The notes: a model not told the origin generated them from the sequence alone. A stretch of 18,031 nucleotides of DNA from CAYLLN01 sp036496265 (GCA_036496265.1 DASXLL010000359.1:1-18031); one strand, 5' to 3'; shown: positions 7,764 to 15,455, numbered from the stretch's first letter. Program-made: numbers and translations.

Positions 7764-10176
7764 AGCACCGCTCGACCAGGTCGAGGCCCTCTTCCACGAG
7801 GCAGCCGAACTTTCCCCCGATCAGCGTAGCCGTTTTTTAGATGCTGCTTGCCGCGGCGATGTCAATCTTCGTGCCGAGGTTGAGAGTCTTTTGGCGTCTG
7901 ACGCACAGTCAGCATGTTCCGACGAATGGCTAAACAGCCCTGTCGTCCGCCAATCGGCCGATCTTGCCTCATTCTCTGATGAGAAGTTGCCAGGTGAGAT
8001 GCCGGCACTTCCGACTCACATTGGCCATTACCGAATCTTGCGCCGCTTGGGCGAAGGCGGCATGGGCATTGTCTACGAAGCCGAGCAAGATAACCCGCGC
8101 CGCACGGTAGCGCTGAAAGTGATTCGCCCCGGTCTATTATCCCAAAGCCTGGTCCAGCGGTTTGCTCAGGAAGCAAATATTCTGGGCCGCTTGCACCATG
8201 TGGGCATCGCAGAGGTTTATGAAGCCGGATTGGCTGAGGATGGTCGGCCCTATTTCGCGATGGAATATGTATCTGGCACTCGGATCGACGAATATGTCAA
8301 AAGCCGCGTGTCGGATGCGCGTGCCCGCCTCAACCAGTTCGCCCGCGTCTGCGACGCGGTTCAACACGCCCATGAACGCGGCATCGTTCACCGCGATTTG
8401 AAGCCGACGAACATTATCGTCGATGATACGGGCCAACCCAAAGTCCTAGATTTTGGCGTGGCACGCGCCCAAGGCGCCGATTGGCAATTAGCCGATGGCT
8501 ACACCCAAACCGGCCAGTTGATCGGCACACCTCAGTACATGAGTCCGGAACAGATTGCCGGAAATCCGCGCGCGGTAGACCAACGCTCCGACGTCTATGC
8601 ACTCGGTTTGATGCTATTCGAGATTCTCTCGGATCAGCGGCCATACCAATTGGAGTTTTTGTCGCTAACCGAGGTCGCGCGCGTCGTTCAGGAGCACGAG
8701 CCGCTTCGCTTAGGAACACTTCGGAAGGCTTTTCGTGGCGACATCGAGACGATCGTGGGGAAGGCGATCGAGAAGGACAAATCGCGGCGTTACGAGTCTG
8801 CCGGCGAGCTGGCCGCGGATATTCGCCGCTTTCTTGCCGATGAGCCCATCGTTGCGCGGCCGCCAACAGCCGTTTATCGGATGCACAAATTCGTCCGCCG
8901 CTACAAAGCTCTGGTCGTGGCCTTCTGCGCCGTTACCGCGAGCTTAGTCCTTGGCCTCATCGGTGTCCTCTGGATGTATGTCGGTGCCCAGCACGAGGCC
9001 GACAAGGCCAAACGCGCCCGCGATTTTTTGGTAAGCATCTTGCGGGTTTCGGAGACCGACGATCGTGGAGGCAGCGTTCCCGCGCGGCAGATTTTGAACG
9101 ACGCCGAAAAGCGCATCCCGCGCGAGTTCGCCGATCAGCCGCAACTGCAAGCGGAGCTCCTCCAGGTAACCGCTGACGTCAAACGGGGCATGGCAAAACG
9201 CGCCCCCCGGGCGATGATTCTGGAAGCTCGCGGCGTCGTCCGCATGAAATCCGGCGCGGACGACGAAAGGCCCGCCGCCGCTAACACGCTGTTATTCTTG
9301 AACGATCGCCTGTCTCTGGCATCCGACGCAGCCGTGCAAATTGTCTTCCTCTCCGACATGCACAAAGAGCGCCTCGCGCCCGGCACGAACGTAACCATTG
9401 GCCTTAGCAGCTCGGAACCGGCTACTGCCGTGCTGGAGCGCGACACTCGCATTCCGCTAACATTCGTAAGAGTTCCCAAGGGAAAATTCTTCCGGCCGTG
9501 GGTTCAATTGAGCCGACAGAAGAACGTGTGGACGGAGATTCAGAACGATTTTGAGATTTCCACGCATGAGGTGACGCAAGGCCAGTGGCAAGCCCTCATC
9601 AAATCCAACCCGAGTAGCTTTTCCCGCGAAGGAAAGAATTGGCAAGACGTTGCCGACGTTTCAGACGAGGAGCTAAAGCTGTTTCCCGTTGAAGAAGTGT
9701 CCTGGCACGACATACGCGAATTTCTCCGGAAGCTCAACGAGCGCGAGCGCGGCCGCGGCTATCTGTATCGTCTACCGACTGAAGCCGAGTGGGAATACGC
9801 TTGCCGCTGCGCAGCGACGTCCGAGCAAGAATGCTCGTATCGCTTCTATTTCGCCGAGCCGACGAACAAATTGTCCTCCGACCAAGCCAACTTCAACGGC
9901 AATGCTCCCTTCGGCGGCGCTCCGGACGGAAAATACTTACGTCGCCCTGCTCGCGTCGGCTTCTATTCACCCAACAGGCTCGGACTATGCGACATGCACG
10001 GCAACGTCTGGGAATGGTGCGCCGGTGCCGTCCCCGGACGAACCGACCAGCCCGTCCGAGGCGGTGGCTGGTTCGAAATCGGCGAAAAGTGCCAAGCCTC
10101 CACCAGCAGCCGCGGCCAACCAACCTACACACACTACGATTTGGGCTTCCGGCTGGTGCGCGTTGCTATGCCATAA
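7756..10176 (+). CDS. Membrane Ser/Thr protein kinase fused to FecR-like and SUMF1-type domains
   Basis: 806 residues. Residues 1-50 are the helical leader usual for planctomycete kinases. The kinase domain (about 92-360) has the glycine loop LGEGGMG 98-104, Lys121, Glu139, HRDLKPTN 212-219, DFG 232-234, GTPQYMSPE 257-265 and Asp279, so it should be active. A single membrane helix spans about 385-408, placing the kinase in the cytoplasm. Residues 412-475 resemble the start of the TPR region of related kinases, which then breaks off. About 487-550 looks FecR-like (GVVRMKSG, LNDRLSLASDAAVQIVF, PGTNVTIG). From 570 to the end is a SUMF1/FGE-type domain (HEVTQGQW, RLPTEAEWEYACR, MHGNVWEWC, VRGGGW, LGFRLVR). 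Of the two catalytic cysteines of true formylglycine-generating enzyme, one position appears to be Glu774 and only Cys779 remains, so a binding or sensing role is more likely than enzymatic oxidation. Confidence 0.93.
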   Translation: MPEAPLDQVEALFHEAAELSPDQRSRFLDAACRGDVNLRAEVESLLASDAQSACSDEWLNSPVVRQSADLASFSDEKLPGEMPALPTHIGHYRILRRLGEGGMGIVYEAEQDNPRRTVALKVIRPGLLSQSLVQRFAQEANILGRLHHVGIAEVYEAGLAEDGRPYFAMEYVSGTRIDEYVKSRVSDARARLNQFARVCDAVQHAHERGIVHRDLKPTNIIVDDTGQPKVLDFGVARAQGADWQLADGYTQTGQLIGTPQYMSPEQIAGNPRAVDQRSDVYALGLMLFEILSDQRPYQLEFLSLTEVARVVQEHEPLRLGTLRKAFRGDIETIVGKAIEKDKSRRYESAGELAADIRRFLADEPIVARPPTAVYRMHKFVRRYKALVVAFCAVTASLVLGLIGVLWMYVGAQHEADKAKRARDFLVSILRVSETDDRGGSVPARQILNDAEKRIPREFADQPQLQAELLQVTADVKRGMAKRAPRAMILEARGVVRMKSGADDERPAAANTLLFLNDRLSLASDAAVQIVFLSDMHKERLAPGTNVTIGLSSSEPATAVLERDTRIPLTFVRVPKGKFFRPWVQLSRQKNVWTEIQNDFEISTHEVTQGQWQALIKSNPSSFSREGKNWQDVADVSDEELKLFPVEEVSWHDIREFLRKLNERERGRGYLYRLPTEAEWEYACRCAATSEQECSYRFYFAEPTNKLSSDQANFNGNAPFGGAPDGKYLRRPARVGFYSPNRLGLCDMHGNVWEWCAGAVPGRTDQPVRGGGWFEIGEKCQASTSSRGQPTYTHYDLGFRLVRVAMP

Positions 10177-10193
10177 CCATCGCTAGTTCCATT

Positions 10194-10208
10194 CCAGCGC
10201 TTCGCTGG
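10194..10208 (+). terminator. Hairpin after the kinase gene
   Basis: CCAGCG and CGCTGG form a perfect 6-bp stem with loop CTT, starting 18 nt after the kinase stop. No T-tract follows, so it could be an RNA-stabilising or weak termination hairpin. The rest of 10177-10428 shows no convincing gene. Confidence 0.35.
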
Positions 10209-10428
10209 GGCGTGGAAAAATCCAACACTCAAGCACGAGGCGTTTTGTGTTGCGGCGGCGATTGGCACGCTTGTTAATTGCCTTGCCCTTCACGCGATTT
10301 CTGCCGGCTTGTTCGGCCACGCAATAGCACACCAGCGGCCACGATCGCATGAATTGATTTGACGACGCCGTGTTAGACGACTACGTTCCGGAAATTCACT
10401 GAACGTTACCCGCTACAAGGAGTCGGTC

Positions 10429-11124
10429 ATGAAAACCGCGCGCTCGGTCGGCTGGCTATTCCTTGCCATCGTCTCAGCTCTGACATGCCACGGCGCCGAA
10501 CCAGTGCCGTTCTGGGAGTTGCCGAAATCCACGGTTGGCCTTAACTCGCTAACGCCCGCCGAAGTGAAGTTAGTCGCCGCGCCGGACACGCAACGTGGAA
10601 TGATCCTGCTCCAAACCGGCGAGGAAGTCCCGGTTGCCGATTTCGTGCCCACAAGAGCCGACCTGAAAGTCCTCGTTCCAGAGATGGATGGCGGGTACGC
10701 GATTGTCCAGAATGGGCTCGCAAATGGCATAACTCCGTTTGGGGATCGCAAGTACAAACTCTCCAAGGTGCCCAAGGCTTTCGAGGGGCTGACGCTGTTG
10801 CAGACCAAAATGGGCCACAAAGCCATTGTCGATGCGACATACGCAATTACGGTGTCAACTCCGAAGCCCTGCTTGGTCTTCCTGGCACTCGATGATCGCG
10901 TTATCGACATTTATAAGCAGCATGGCACGCCGGGTTGGCTGAGCGAGTATGAGCCAACCGGCGAGACGATCAAAACAGACGAGCCTGTAATGGCGGAAAC
11001 CGATGCCGCCTATCAAGTGTTCGTTCGCAAGTCTGGTGGTGGCCGCATCGTGCTGGGCCCGCCTGGAATGGACATCCGTTTCAACTCGATGTACTTCGCA
11101 TTTTTCGGTGAAGCAAAACCGTAG
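10429..11124 (+). CDS. Secreted protein with a carbohydrate-binding-like beta-sandwich
   Basis: 231 residues. The start is supported by AAGGAG at 10417-10422, 6 nt before ATG. Residues 1-22 form a signal peptide (positive n-region, hydrophobic core, cleavage near CHG-A). The cysteine at 20 is not in a good lipobox. The C-terminal half (about 105-228) has YKLSKVPKAFEGLTLLQT, then FLALDDR, a GTPGWLSEYEPTGETI block, YQVFVRKSGGG, IVLGPPG and MYFAFF. That order resembles an extracellular beta-sandwich often attached to bacterial secreted enzymes (the type with YLSF, VYVAYDSR, P-WL, TG..I and V.LGGN blocks), for which I know no certain function. It converges on the cupin gene with a 20-nt gap. The function is unknown; secretion is likely. 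Confidence 0.8.
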   Translation: MKTARSVGWLFLAIVSALTCHGAEPVPFWELPKSTVGLNSLTPAEVKLVAAPDTQRGMILLQTGEEVPVADFVPTRADLKVLVPEMDGGYAIVQNGLANGITPFGDRKYKLSKVPKAFEGLTLLQTKMGHKAIVDATYAITVSTPKPCLVFLALDDRVIDIYKQHGTPGWLSEYEPTGETIKTDEPVMAETDAAYQVFVRKSGGGRIVLGPPGMDIRFNSMYFAFFGEAKP

Positions 11125-11144
11125 GGCGCAAAGACGACTCGCGC

Positions 11145-11456
11145 TCACTCGTAGAAGACCGCTAACCATACCGACTTGCCATCTGGCGTAGTCCAGTCAA
11201 CCCGATGCCTGCGGTGTGCAGGGATATTGATCCAATCACCGGCCTTCATCTCGACCGTTTCATCCTCGAACTGCAACCGCGCTGAGCCTTGGACGAGCAG
11301 TACAAATTCGTTCTCGTCCTGGTCGTACCAGAATTCTTCGCGCGAAGCCTGCCCCTGCGAGACGATGCGCTCAATGCGAATATGCTCAGCTTGGGCTAAT
11401 ACCTCGTTGATTTCACTGGAAACCGCGTCGGGCAGTGCCGAGAGTAGGTTAGTCAT
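11145..11456 (-). CDS. Small cupin-fold protein
   Basis: 103 residues if translation begins at the ATG at 11456. A longer frame starting at 11540 adds residues without cupin character. The core reads RIERIVSQGQAS, EFWYDQDENEFVLLVQG, LQFEDETVEMKAGDWINIPA, HRRHRV and VWLAVFY, a single-domain cupin. The usual first-motif HxH is replaced by acidic residues (DQDENE) while Glu50, His81 and His84 remain as possible metal ligands. This arrangement fits a common short bacterial cupin family whose substrate is not known. No clear ribosome site precedes the ATG. The start lies 44 bp from the divergent membrane protein gene, so their promoters share a short interval. The family call is firm, the function unknown. 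Confidence 0.87.
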   Translation of the reverse strand: MTNLLSALPDAVSSEINEVLAQAEHIRIERIVSQGQASREEFWYDQDENEFVLLVQGSARLQFEDETVEMKAGDWINIPAHRRHRVDWTTPDGKSVWLAVFYE

Positions 11457-11487
11457 TGTGCATTCGTGTTGTTGATCGTAGCCAGCG

Positions 11488-11493
11488 TAGAAT
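11488..11493 (+). promoter_or_regulatory. TAGAAT -10-like hexamer just before a start codon
   Basis: TAGAAT ends 7 nt before the ATG at 11501, so transcription would begin about at the start codon and give a leaderless mRNA. No convincing -35 element is visible at 16-18 nt. Nearly the same spacing recurs before the genes at 14210 and 14495. Confidence 0.4.
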
Positions 11494-11500
11494 CGACGGC

Positions 11501-12271
11501 ATGGTTGACCGCAATGAGCAGCCGTTCCCGCCCCTCGCAATTAGCGATCTCCTGATCCTCACGCTCTGCGTCGCCTTCACTCTGGCACCCATTGCCAAGA
11601 ATTACCAGGAAGCACTGCAACGAGGCGACATAACTGCGTGGCAGGCGATGCCAGATTTGTTCGATTATCTGGCGATCGGCACTGCGCTCTTCGGTTTGAT
11701 CGTACTCGTGCGTCAACGAATTCGGCACGAAGCGGTCCCACTTTCGCCGGGCCACTGGGTTTTGGTTGCAGTTGGGCCTTACTCGGTGTGCGCACTCGGA
11801 TCGCTTCTAATACGACCGTTGATTTTGGCTTATGTATCCAACGGCCGACCCGGCACTCACGCAACCGACAATCTCTTTTTCGTGGCGATCATCGGCTGCT
11901 CGATCGTGCTGTCGCTGCCGGCAATGCGAGCACTGGAATGGCGCTGGCGTGCTTGTATCGGCTTGATCTACGCCTGGCTCACAGCCATGGCATTCTGGTT
12001 GATGCTTGACGCTGCGAACGTATTGGGCTACTGGCCCATGTCGTCACCTTGGCGTCAGCATCTAATCGCGATCAGCACAACCTTCGAGATTCTTGCGGCC
12101 GTGGCCGCAGTCGTGGCGTTAGCCGTTGACACCGCAAAACGTGTGCGGCGCGATTGGCTGCACTATTTTGGAATTGCATCCATAGTGCTCGGAAGCATTG
12201 AAGTCGCCTTCACGTGGGGGCGGTTCTCCGTTCGTTTCTGGCGTGACCTATTCCTTCACCTGCTGCCCTGA
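11501..12271 (+). CDS. Polytopic membrane protein with an ISDLLILT motif
   Basis: 256 residues from ATG 11501. An upstream GTG-type extension to 11456 would overlap the cupin start and has a polar, uninformative N-terminus. About seven hydrophobic segments are visible, near residues 13-31, 54-70, 83-103, 119-140, 146-168, 188-207 and 218-238, so it sits in the cytoplasmic membrane. The N-terminus PPLAISDLLILTLCVAFTLA resembles the short FxIRDLLxLTxxVAxxLA segment that recurs in planctomycete membrane proteins, and two neighbours at 12302 and 14495 have versions of it. No enzymatic motif was found. It is followed after 30 nt by another membrane protein of similar character, and the two may be co-transcribed. 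The function is unknown. Confidence 0.78.
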   Translation: MVDRNEQPFPPLAISDLLILTLCVAFTLAPIAKNYQEALQRGDITAWQAMPDLFDYLAIGTALFGLIVLVRQRIRHEAVPLSPGHWVLVAVGPYSVCALGSLLIRPLILAYVSNGRPGTHATDNLFFVAIIGCSIVLSLPAMRALEWRWRACIGLIYAWLTAMAFWLMLDAANVLGYWPMSSPWRQHLIAISTTFEILAAVAAVVALAVDTAKRVRRDWLHYFGIASIVLGSIEVAFTWGRFSVRFWRDLFLHLLP

Positions 12272-12301
12272 TTCAGTACGGACTAGCGACGGATCGACCG
12301 C

Positions 12302-13207
12302 ATGCCCAGCCGTCAACATCTTGTCATCGGCATCTCAATAGCCGCACTCGTGCTCGCCAACCTCACCGCCGACGTGGGCCTGCTGTGGCTAAGTTCCGAA
12401 ATCCTGCAGCACTGGAGCCCATTAAACGAAGCCGCGATCGGTTTACTTCTTGGTCAGGTGATGCTCGTAGGTTTGTGGATGGGCTTAGGGGACGGTCGCT
12501 GGTATGTACGCGGCGCAATCGCCACCGCGCTAACAATCTCAATCGCGAGAACGCTCAACATTGCAGCGGTGCTCAGCCCTAAAGAAAGCCGCAACGAAGA
12601 TCCGGCGTTTTGGGCTTCCGTCGCCTTCGTGCTGATTCCGATGATGCTTGCCGCGGCTATTTGCGGCTTGATGCTGCGCCGCTTCCGTGGCTGGCGACTC
12701 ACATTTCAGGCAGCAACTATCATCATCCCGACAACACAATTTCAAATTGCCGACGCGTTGCTTTGGACGACGCTGATTAGCGCCGGTCTAGCCGCTGTTC
12801 GGTTTCTTGCGTCAATTAATGCCTTCGAGGACCAACTACCCGAACTGACGCTGCTCACCGTTCGCAGCCTCCTCGCCGCGATTTGCGCGAGCGTTGCGGC
12901 GTTTTCTACACGGCGGAGAATACGAACCGGACTCTGGCTCTCTCTGACTGTGCTGCTGATCGGTGCTGCGTTCGCTGTGCCTGATGTTTACGCGAGCGCG
13001 AAGTGGGTATTCGGGCGATGGATGACGCCCGTTGCGTTCTGGCAATTCATTGGGCCGGCAACAAGCGAACTCATGAAGAACGAAGCGTTCGTAGTTGCCG
13101 TGGCGCTCAGCACGCTCGCCAACTGCCTCGTCCTCCGCGCGCTCGGCTGCCGGCTTCTTCGACCTGGCAGTCGTGGAGGGCCATCAGTCGCTGCTGATTG
13201 CGATTGA
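12302..13207 (+). CDS. Polytopic membrane protein with a QFQIADALLWTT motif
   Basis: 301 residues with about eight hydrophobic segments (near 5-30, 42-62, 70-90, 104-124, 147-168, 182-200, 210-228 and 262-281). The segment GLGDGRWYVRGA at 61-72 and the block QFQIADALLWTTLISAGLAA at 146-165 match a planctomycete membrane-protein type in which a GxGRWYVR loop precedes an FSIxDLLLWT helix. The start ATG follows a 30-nt gap after the previous membrane gene with no strong ribosome site. No catalytic residues were recognised. The pairing with the preceding gene suggests a two-subunit membrane assembly or a tandem paralogue, but this is inference. The function is unknown. Confidence 0.78.
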   Translation: MPSRQHLVIGISIAALVLANLTADVGLLWLSSEILQHWSPLNEAAIGLLLGQVMLVGLWMGLGDGRWYVRGAIATALTISIARTLNIAAVLSPKESRNEDPAFWASVAFVLIPMMLAAAICGLMLRRFRGWRLTFQAATIIIPTTQFQIADALLWTTLISAGLAAVRFLASINAFEDQLPELTLLTVRSLLAAICASVAAFSTRRRIRTGLWLSLTVLLIGAAFAVPDVYASAKWVFGRWMTPVAFWQFIGPATSELMKNEAFVVAVALSTLANCLVLRALGCRLLRPGSRGGPSVAADCD

Positions 13208-13270
13208 GCATTTCAGCCTCGATACTACGCGATGCAGGTTGCCAGTCACTCGCGAAAAAGGAGCAAAATC

Positions 13271-13792
13271 ATGAGACTCGCCAGCATCCTTCTCGGAACG
13301 TTAATCGCGACGACAGTTACTTTGGTCCGGGCGGACGAGCCGCCTACCCAGGGGCCGCCGGCAATCGAACTAAGAGCGGACGGTCTGAAGCAAGCCAAGA
13401 ACGAAGGGAAACGCGTGTTCCTCGTCTTTGGATCAAGCGGCTGCGGCTGGTGCAAGATTTTCGAGAACTATCACTCTGATCCTGAAGTCGCCCGTGTGCT
13501 TGGCAAGTACCTGGTCTTCGTGAAGGTCAGCATCGACGAGAATCCCGGCGGAGATAAGCTGTACCTGGAATACGGAAAACAGCGTGGTGTGCCGGCATTT
13601 TCAATCTTGGACTCGGACGGCAAGGTGCTCGCGGATTCAGGCGATCAAGACAAGAACATCGGCTTTCCGTTTCAGCCGCAGGAGATCGAGCAATACTTCA
13701 CGGCGCTAGCGGCGGCATGCCCTGCGCTAAGCGCCAGCGAGGTCGTGATCCTGAGGGACAAACTAAATGAGGTACGTCCTAGGAAGGAATAG
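13271..13792 (+). CDS. Secreted thioredoxin-fold protein with a CGWC active site
   Basis: 173 residues. AAGGAG at 13258-13263 lies 7 nt before the ATG, which settles the start. Residues 1-21 are a signal peptide with cleavage near VRA-D. The thioredoxin fold shows KRVFLVFGSSGCGWC with the redox pair Cys58 and Cys61, and the cis-proline loop RGVPAF at Pro108. The region after it, GDQDKNIGFPFQPQEIEQYF, matches the end of planctomycete extracytoplasmic thioredoxin-like proteins. It probably reduces or isomerises disulfides of exported proteins in the periplasm or paryphoplasm. It stands alone with its own ribosome site, 63 nt after the membrane pair. The fold is confidently assigned; its partner protein is not known. 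Confidence 0.88.
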   Translation: MRLASILLGTLIATTVTLVRADEPPTQGPPAIELRADGLKQAKNEGKRVFLVFGSSGCGWCKIFENYHSDPEVARVLGKYLVFVKVSIDENPGGDKLYLEYGKQRGVPAFSILDSDGKVLADSGDQDKNIGFPFQPQEIEQYFTALAAACPALSASEVVILRDKLNEVRPRKE

Positions 13793-13811
13793 GTCCGAAC
13801 ACGCGACTCAA

Positions 13812-13835
13812 CTCGGCGGCCAGAACCGCTCCGAG
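13812..13835 (+). terminator. Candidate hairpin downstream of the thioredoxin-like gene
   Basis: CTCGG followed by CGG pairs with CCG and CCGAG, with a CT bulge and loop CCAGAA. A pyrimidine-rich stretch (TTCCTTCTTC) follows within ten bases. Its position just after the gene's end suggests termination, but there is no run of T. Confidence 0.3.
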
Positions 13836-13889
13836 CCGAAGTTCCTTCTTCGCGGGTAAAATGGCCTGTAGCACAATCGGAAACTAACG

Positions 13890-14168
13890 ATGAGCGCCAT
13901 TCAGAGATTCTTCGCGGCGGTGCTGCCGGCAAGCACATTCAAGGCGATGGAGAGCGAATCGCGGCGATGGATAATGCGGTGCGACAAATGCGGAACGTCT
14001 AGGATCATCTGGGACATGGGCGGAATCCGCTATTTAGCTTCCGGCAAAAAACGGCTACTCCGTCGCTGCAAGGGCTGCAAACATCTAGGATGGCAAGCCG
14101 TTGAGCTGTCTAGCGGCGACGCTGACATTTCAGCGATTGCACCAGCTTCTACACGCTCAATGGATTAG
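13890..14168 (+). CDS. Small Cys4 zinc-ribbon protein
   Basis: 92 residues. Cys31-x-x-Cys34 and Cys60-x-x-Cys63 form a likely four-cysteine zinc knuckle around WDMGGIRYLASGKKRLLRRC. The leader with SESRRWIMRCDKCGTSR and the WxMGGIR block are typical of short planctomycete proteins of this kind. The last 20 residues are low in structure. TAAAAT at 13857-13862 could be a -10 element and CACAAT at 13872-13877 lies 12 nt before the ATG. The role is unknown; nucleic-acid or protein binding is possible for such ribbons but nothing here proves it. Confidence 0.75.
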   Translation: MSAIQRFFAAVLPASTFKAMESESRRWIMRCDKCGTSRIIWDMGGIRYLASGKKRLLRRCKGCKHLGWQAVELSSGDADISAIAPASTRSMD

Positions 14169-14197
14169 ATCGCGGGGCCTTTTCATCCGCCCGAGAC

Positions 14198-14203
14198 TAC
14201 AAT
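14198..14203 (+). promoter_or_regulatory. TACAAT -10-like hexamer just before a start codon
   Basis: TACAAT ends 6 nt before the GTG at 14210. The spacing equals that of the TAGAAT before the gene at 14495, which supports leaderless transcription of these short genes. No clear -35 was seen. Confidence 0.4.
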
Positions 14204-14209
14204 CCGCTC

Positions 14210-14485
14210 GTGTACCTCAACCCCTACGAATCCCCAAGCACTGCTCCAGAGACGTCCCCACGCGGAACATGGCGGGCACGCTTCCGTCGGTTCTGCATCC
14301 AGGGCGCGATGGTGGCCGCGATGTCGTTTATGCTCAGCCAGGCTATTGAACATGCGATGCCGGACGAACCTAGCGACACCTACTTCGGCGTCCGTGCTCT
14401 CGTGGCGCTGGTCGCCTTGGTAAGCATGACGACTACCGGGCTATTTGGGATTGGCTGGGCGCTTTCGCCGAAGCCGGGGAGGTAG
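14210..14485 (+). CDS. Small NPYESP-type membrane protein
   Basis: 91 residues starting at GTG. The N-terminus YLNPYESPSTAP is a proline-rich cytoplasmic tail of the NPY-x-SP type seen on many short planctomycete membrane proteins. Two hydrophobic segments follow, near residues 30-46 (weak) and 62-84. No ribosome site precedes the GTG, which fits the leaderless promoter. Its stop codon TAG is the first half of the TAGAAT element of the next gene. No catalytic motif was found and the function is unknown. Confidence 0.7.
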   Translation: MYLNPYESPSTAPETSPRGTWRARFRRFCIQGAMVAAMSFMLSQAIEHAMPDEPSDTYFGVRALVALVALVSMTTTGLFGIGWALSPKPGR

Positions 14486-14488
14486 AAT
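14483..14488 (+). promoter_or_regulatory. TAGAAT -10-like hexamer overlapping the previous stop codon
   Basis: TAGAAT ends 6 nt before the ATG at 14495. Its TAG is the stop codon of the preceding NPYESP gene, so the 3 prime end of one gene also holds the promoter of the next. A leaderless transcript is inferred from the spacing. Confidence 0.4.
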
Positions 14489-14494
14489 CAGCCC

Positions 14495-14773
14495 ATGCGC
14501 TTCACCACCCGCGATCTACTCTGGCTCACCGTAGTCGCGGCACTAGCAGCGGTCATCTACACGAACCACGTCCACTCGGAACGAATGGCTGACAGGTGGT
14601 ATCAAGCGGCTGAGTTGGACGCGCAGCGCACCGCCAAAGAGGAAGAGGCAATGCGTTTCACGATTGACGAGCTAAAAGTTACGAACGAAATCTTGCGGCA
14701 TCAGATGGCCACGCTGGAGGAAATAGTTCGACAAACGCATGTGTCCACCTCGCCCGACATTGAGAATCCCTAG
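14495..14773 (+). CDS. Small membrane-anchored coiled-coil protein with an FTTRDLLWLT start
   Basis: 92 residues. MRFTTRDLLWLTVVAALAA is the canonical planctomycete FTxRDLLWLTxxVAL start, which also acts as the membrane helix (about 8-25). Residues 28-80 are rich in Glu, Ala, Leu and Arg with heptad-like spacing (AAELDAQRTAKEEEAM, LKVTNEILRHQMATLEEIV), suggesting a soluble coiled coil. It is probably an inner-membrane protein with an external coiled coil. The job of this very common paralogue family is not known to me. Confidence 0.75.
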   Translation: MRFTTRDLLWLTVVAALAAVIYTNHVHSERMADRWYQAAELDAQRTAKEEEAMRFTIDELKVTNEILRHQMATLEEIVRQTHVSTSPDIENP

Positions 14774-14796
14774 CTAGCCCGAAGTGCAAGGGCTAG
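14774..14796 (+). terminator. Perfect hairpin directly after the gene at 14495
   Basis: CTAGCCC and GGGCTAG form a perfect 7-bp stem with a 9-nt loop, beginning at the first base after the stop codon. It has no T-tract. It lies between this gene and the convergent recombinase remnant and may act in both directions. Confidence 0.4.
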
Positions 14797-14834
14797 GCTG
14801 GCTCGCGTCCGCGATGTGGGTTGCCTGGGACAGA

Positions 14835-15455
14835 TTAGCCGACGACACGCAGCGGCGTTTCCTCGTGGCTGCTTGGCTTCGCCGGCTGCGACTTTTTCTT
14901 TGGAGTCGCTTTTTTGCCAGCGGCCGGCCTCCCGAACAACCAGCCGTGAACAAGTTCGACCACAGCTTTCAGCCGCTCATCCTCGATGTGCTCGCGGTAT
15001 TCAGCCGCCATCGACGCATCGACGTGCCCCATTACCGCATCGACAGCAACTTGATCACGGCAGCCGCCGGCGATCGTCTCGAATGTATGCCTGAGCGCGT
15101 AAAACGTGACGCCCTTGCGATAGATGCCCAAATCCTTCAGTAGCTTGGCTGTCGCCTTCGCGATCGCGTCGTCGGCTTTGCCGGCCACCTAGATCTTGCC
15201 CTTGTCGTTCTTTGTTTCGGACAACTCAAAGCGGACCCACGACTGGCCGCCGAGGCGAGTAAGGAATACTAGCCCCTCGTGTGCCTTGCCTGCCGGCTGG
15301 CGCCGGGCTGCAATAACCGCCTTTAGCGCCTCAATTGTTTCCGGCCACAACGGAATCTTTCGTTCGATACCGGTTTTGATGCGTGGGAAGTCGAGCCAGC
15401 CAGTTTCGAGCTTTAGCGCCGACATCGGCAGAGTTGCACAGTCGGAATTCCCCAA
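14835..15455 (-). pseudogene. Truncated tyrosine recombinase (phage-type integrase) with in-frame stop
   Basis: Two pieces lie in one frame, separated only by a TAG (15191-15189). The first, from about GNSDCATLP, has the beta-hairpin with RIKTGIERKIPLW and a helix with IEALKAVIAAR. The second has YALRHTF (Arg, with the usual His replaced by Tyr), MGHVDASMAAEYRE with the box-II His and the nucleophile Tyr64 of that piece, and a Lys-rich tail. The N-terminal DNA-binding half and the first catalytic Arg are missing: upstream of about 15455 the frame meets TGA and unrelated sequence. It is therefore a remnant of a mobile element, unable to act as it stands. If the TAG were read through, the join would restore a continuous protein, so this is decay by point mutation plus truncation. 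Confidence 0.85.

Noticed and set aside
10354..10378. TTGATT and TTAGAC upstream of the gene at 10429 as a promoter
   Set aside because: The spacer is only 13 nt, too short for a housekeeping promoter.
13793..14834. Integron-like gene cassette array next to a recombinase
   Set aside because: The intergenic parts do not share an attC-like repeat, and the recombinase remnant lacks integron-integrase features.
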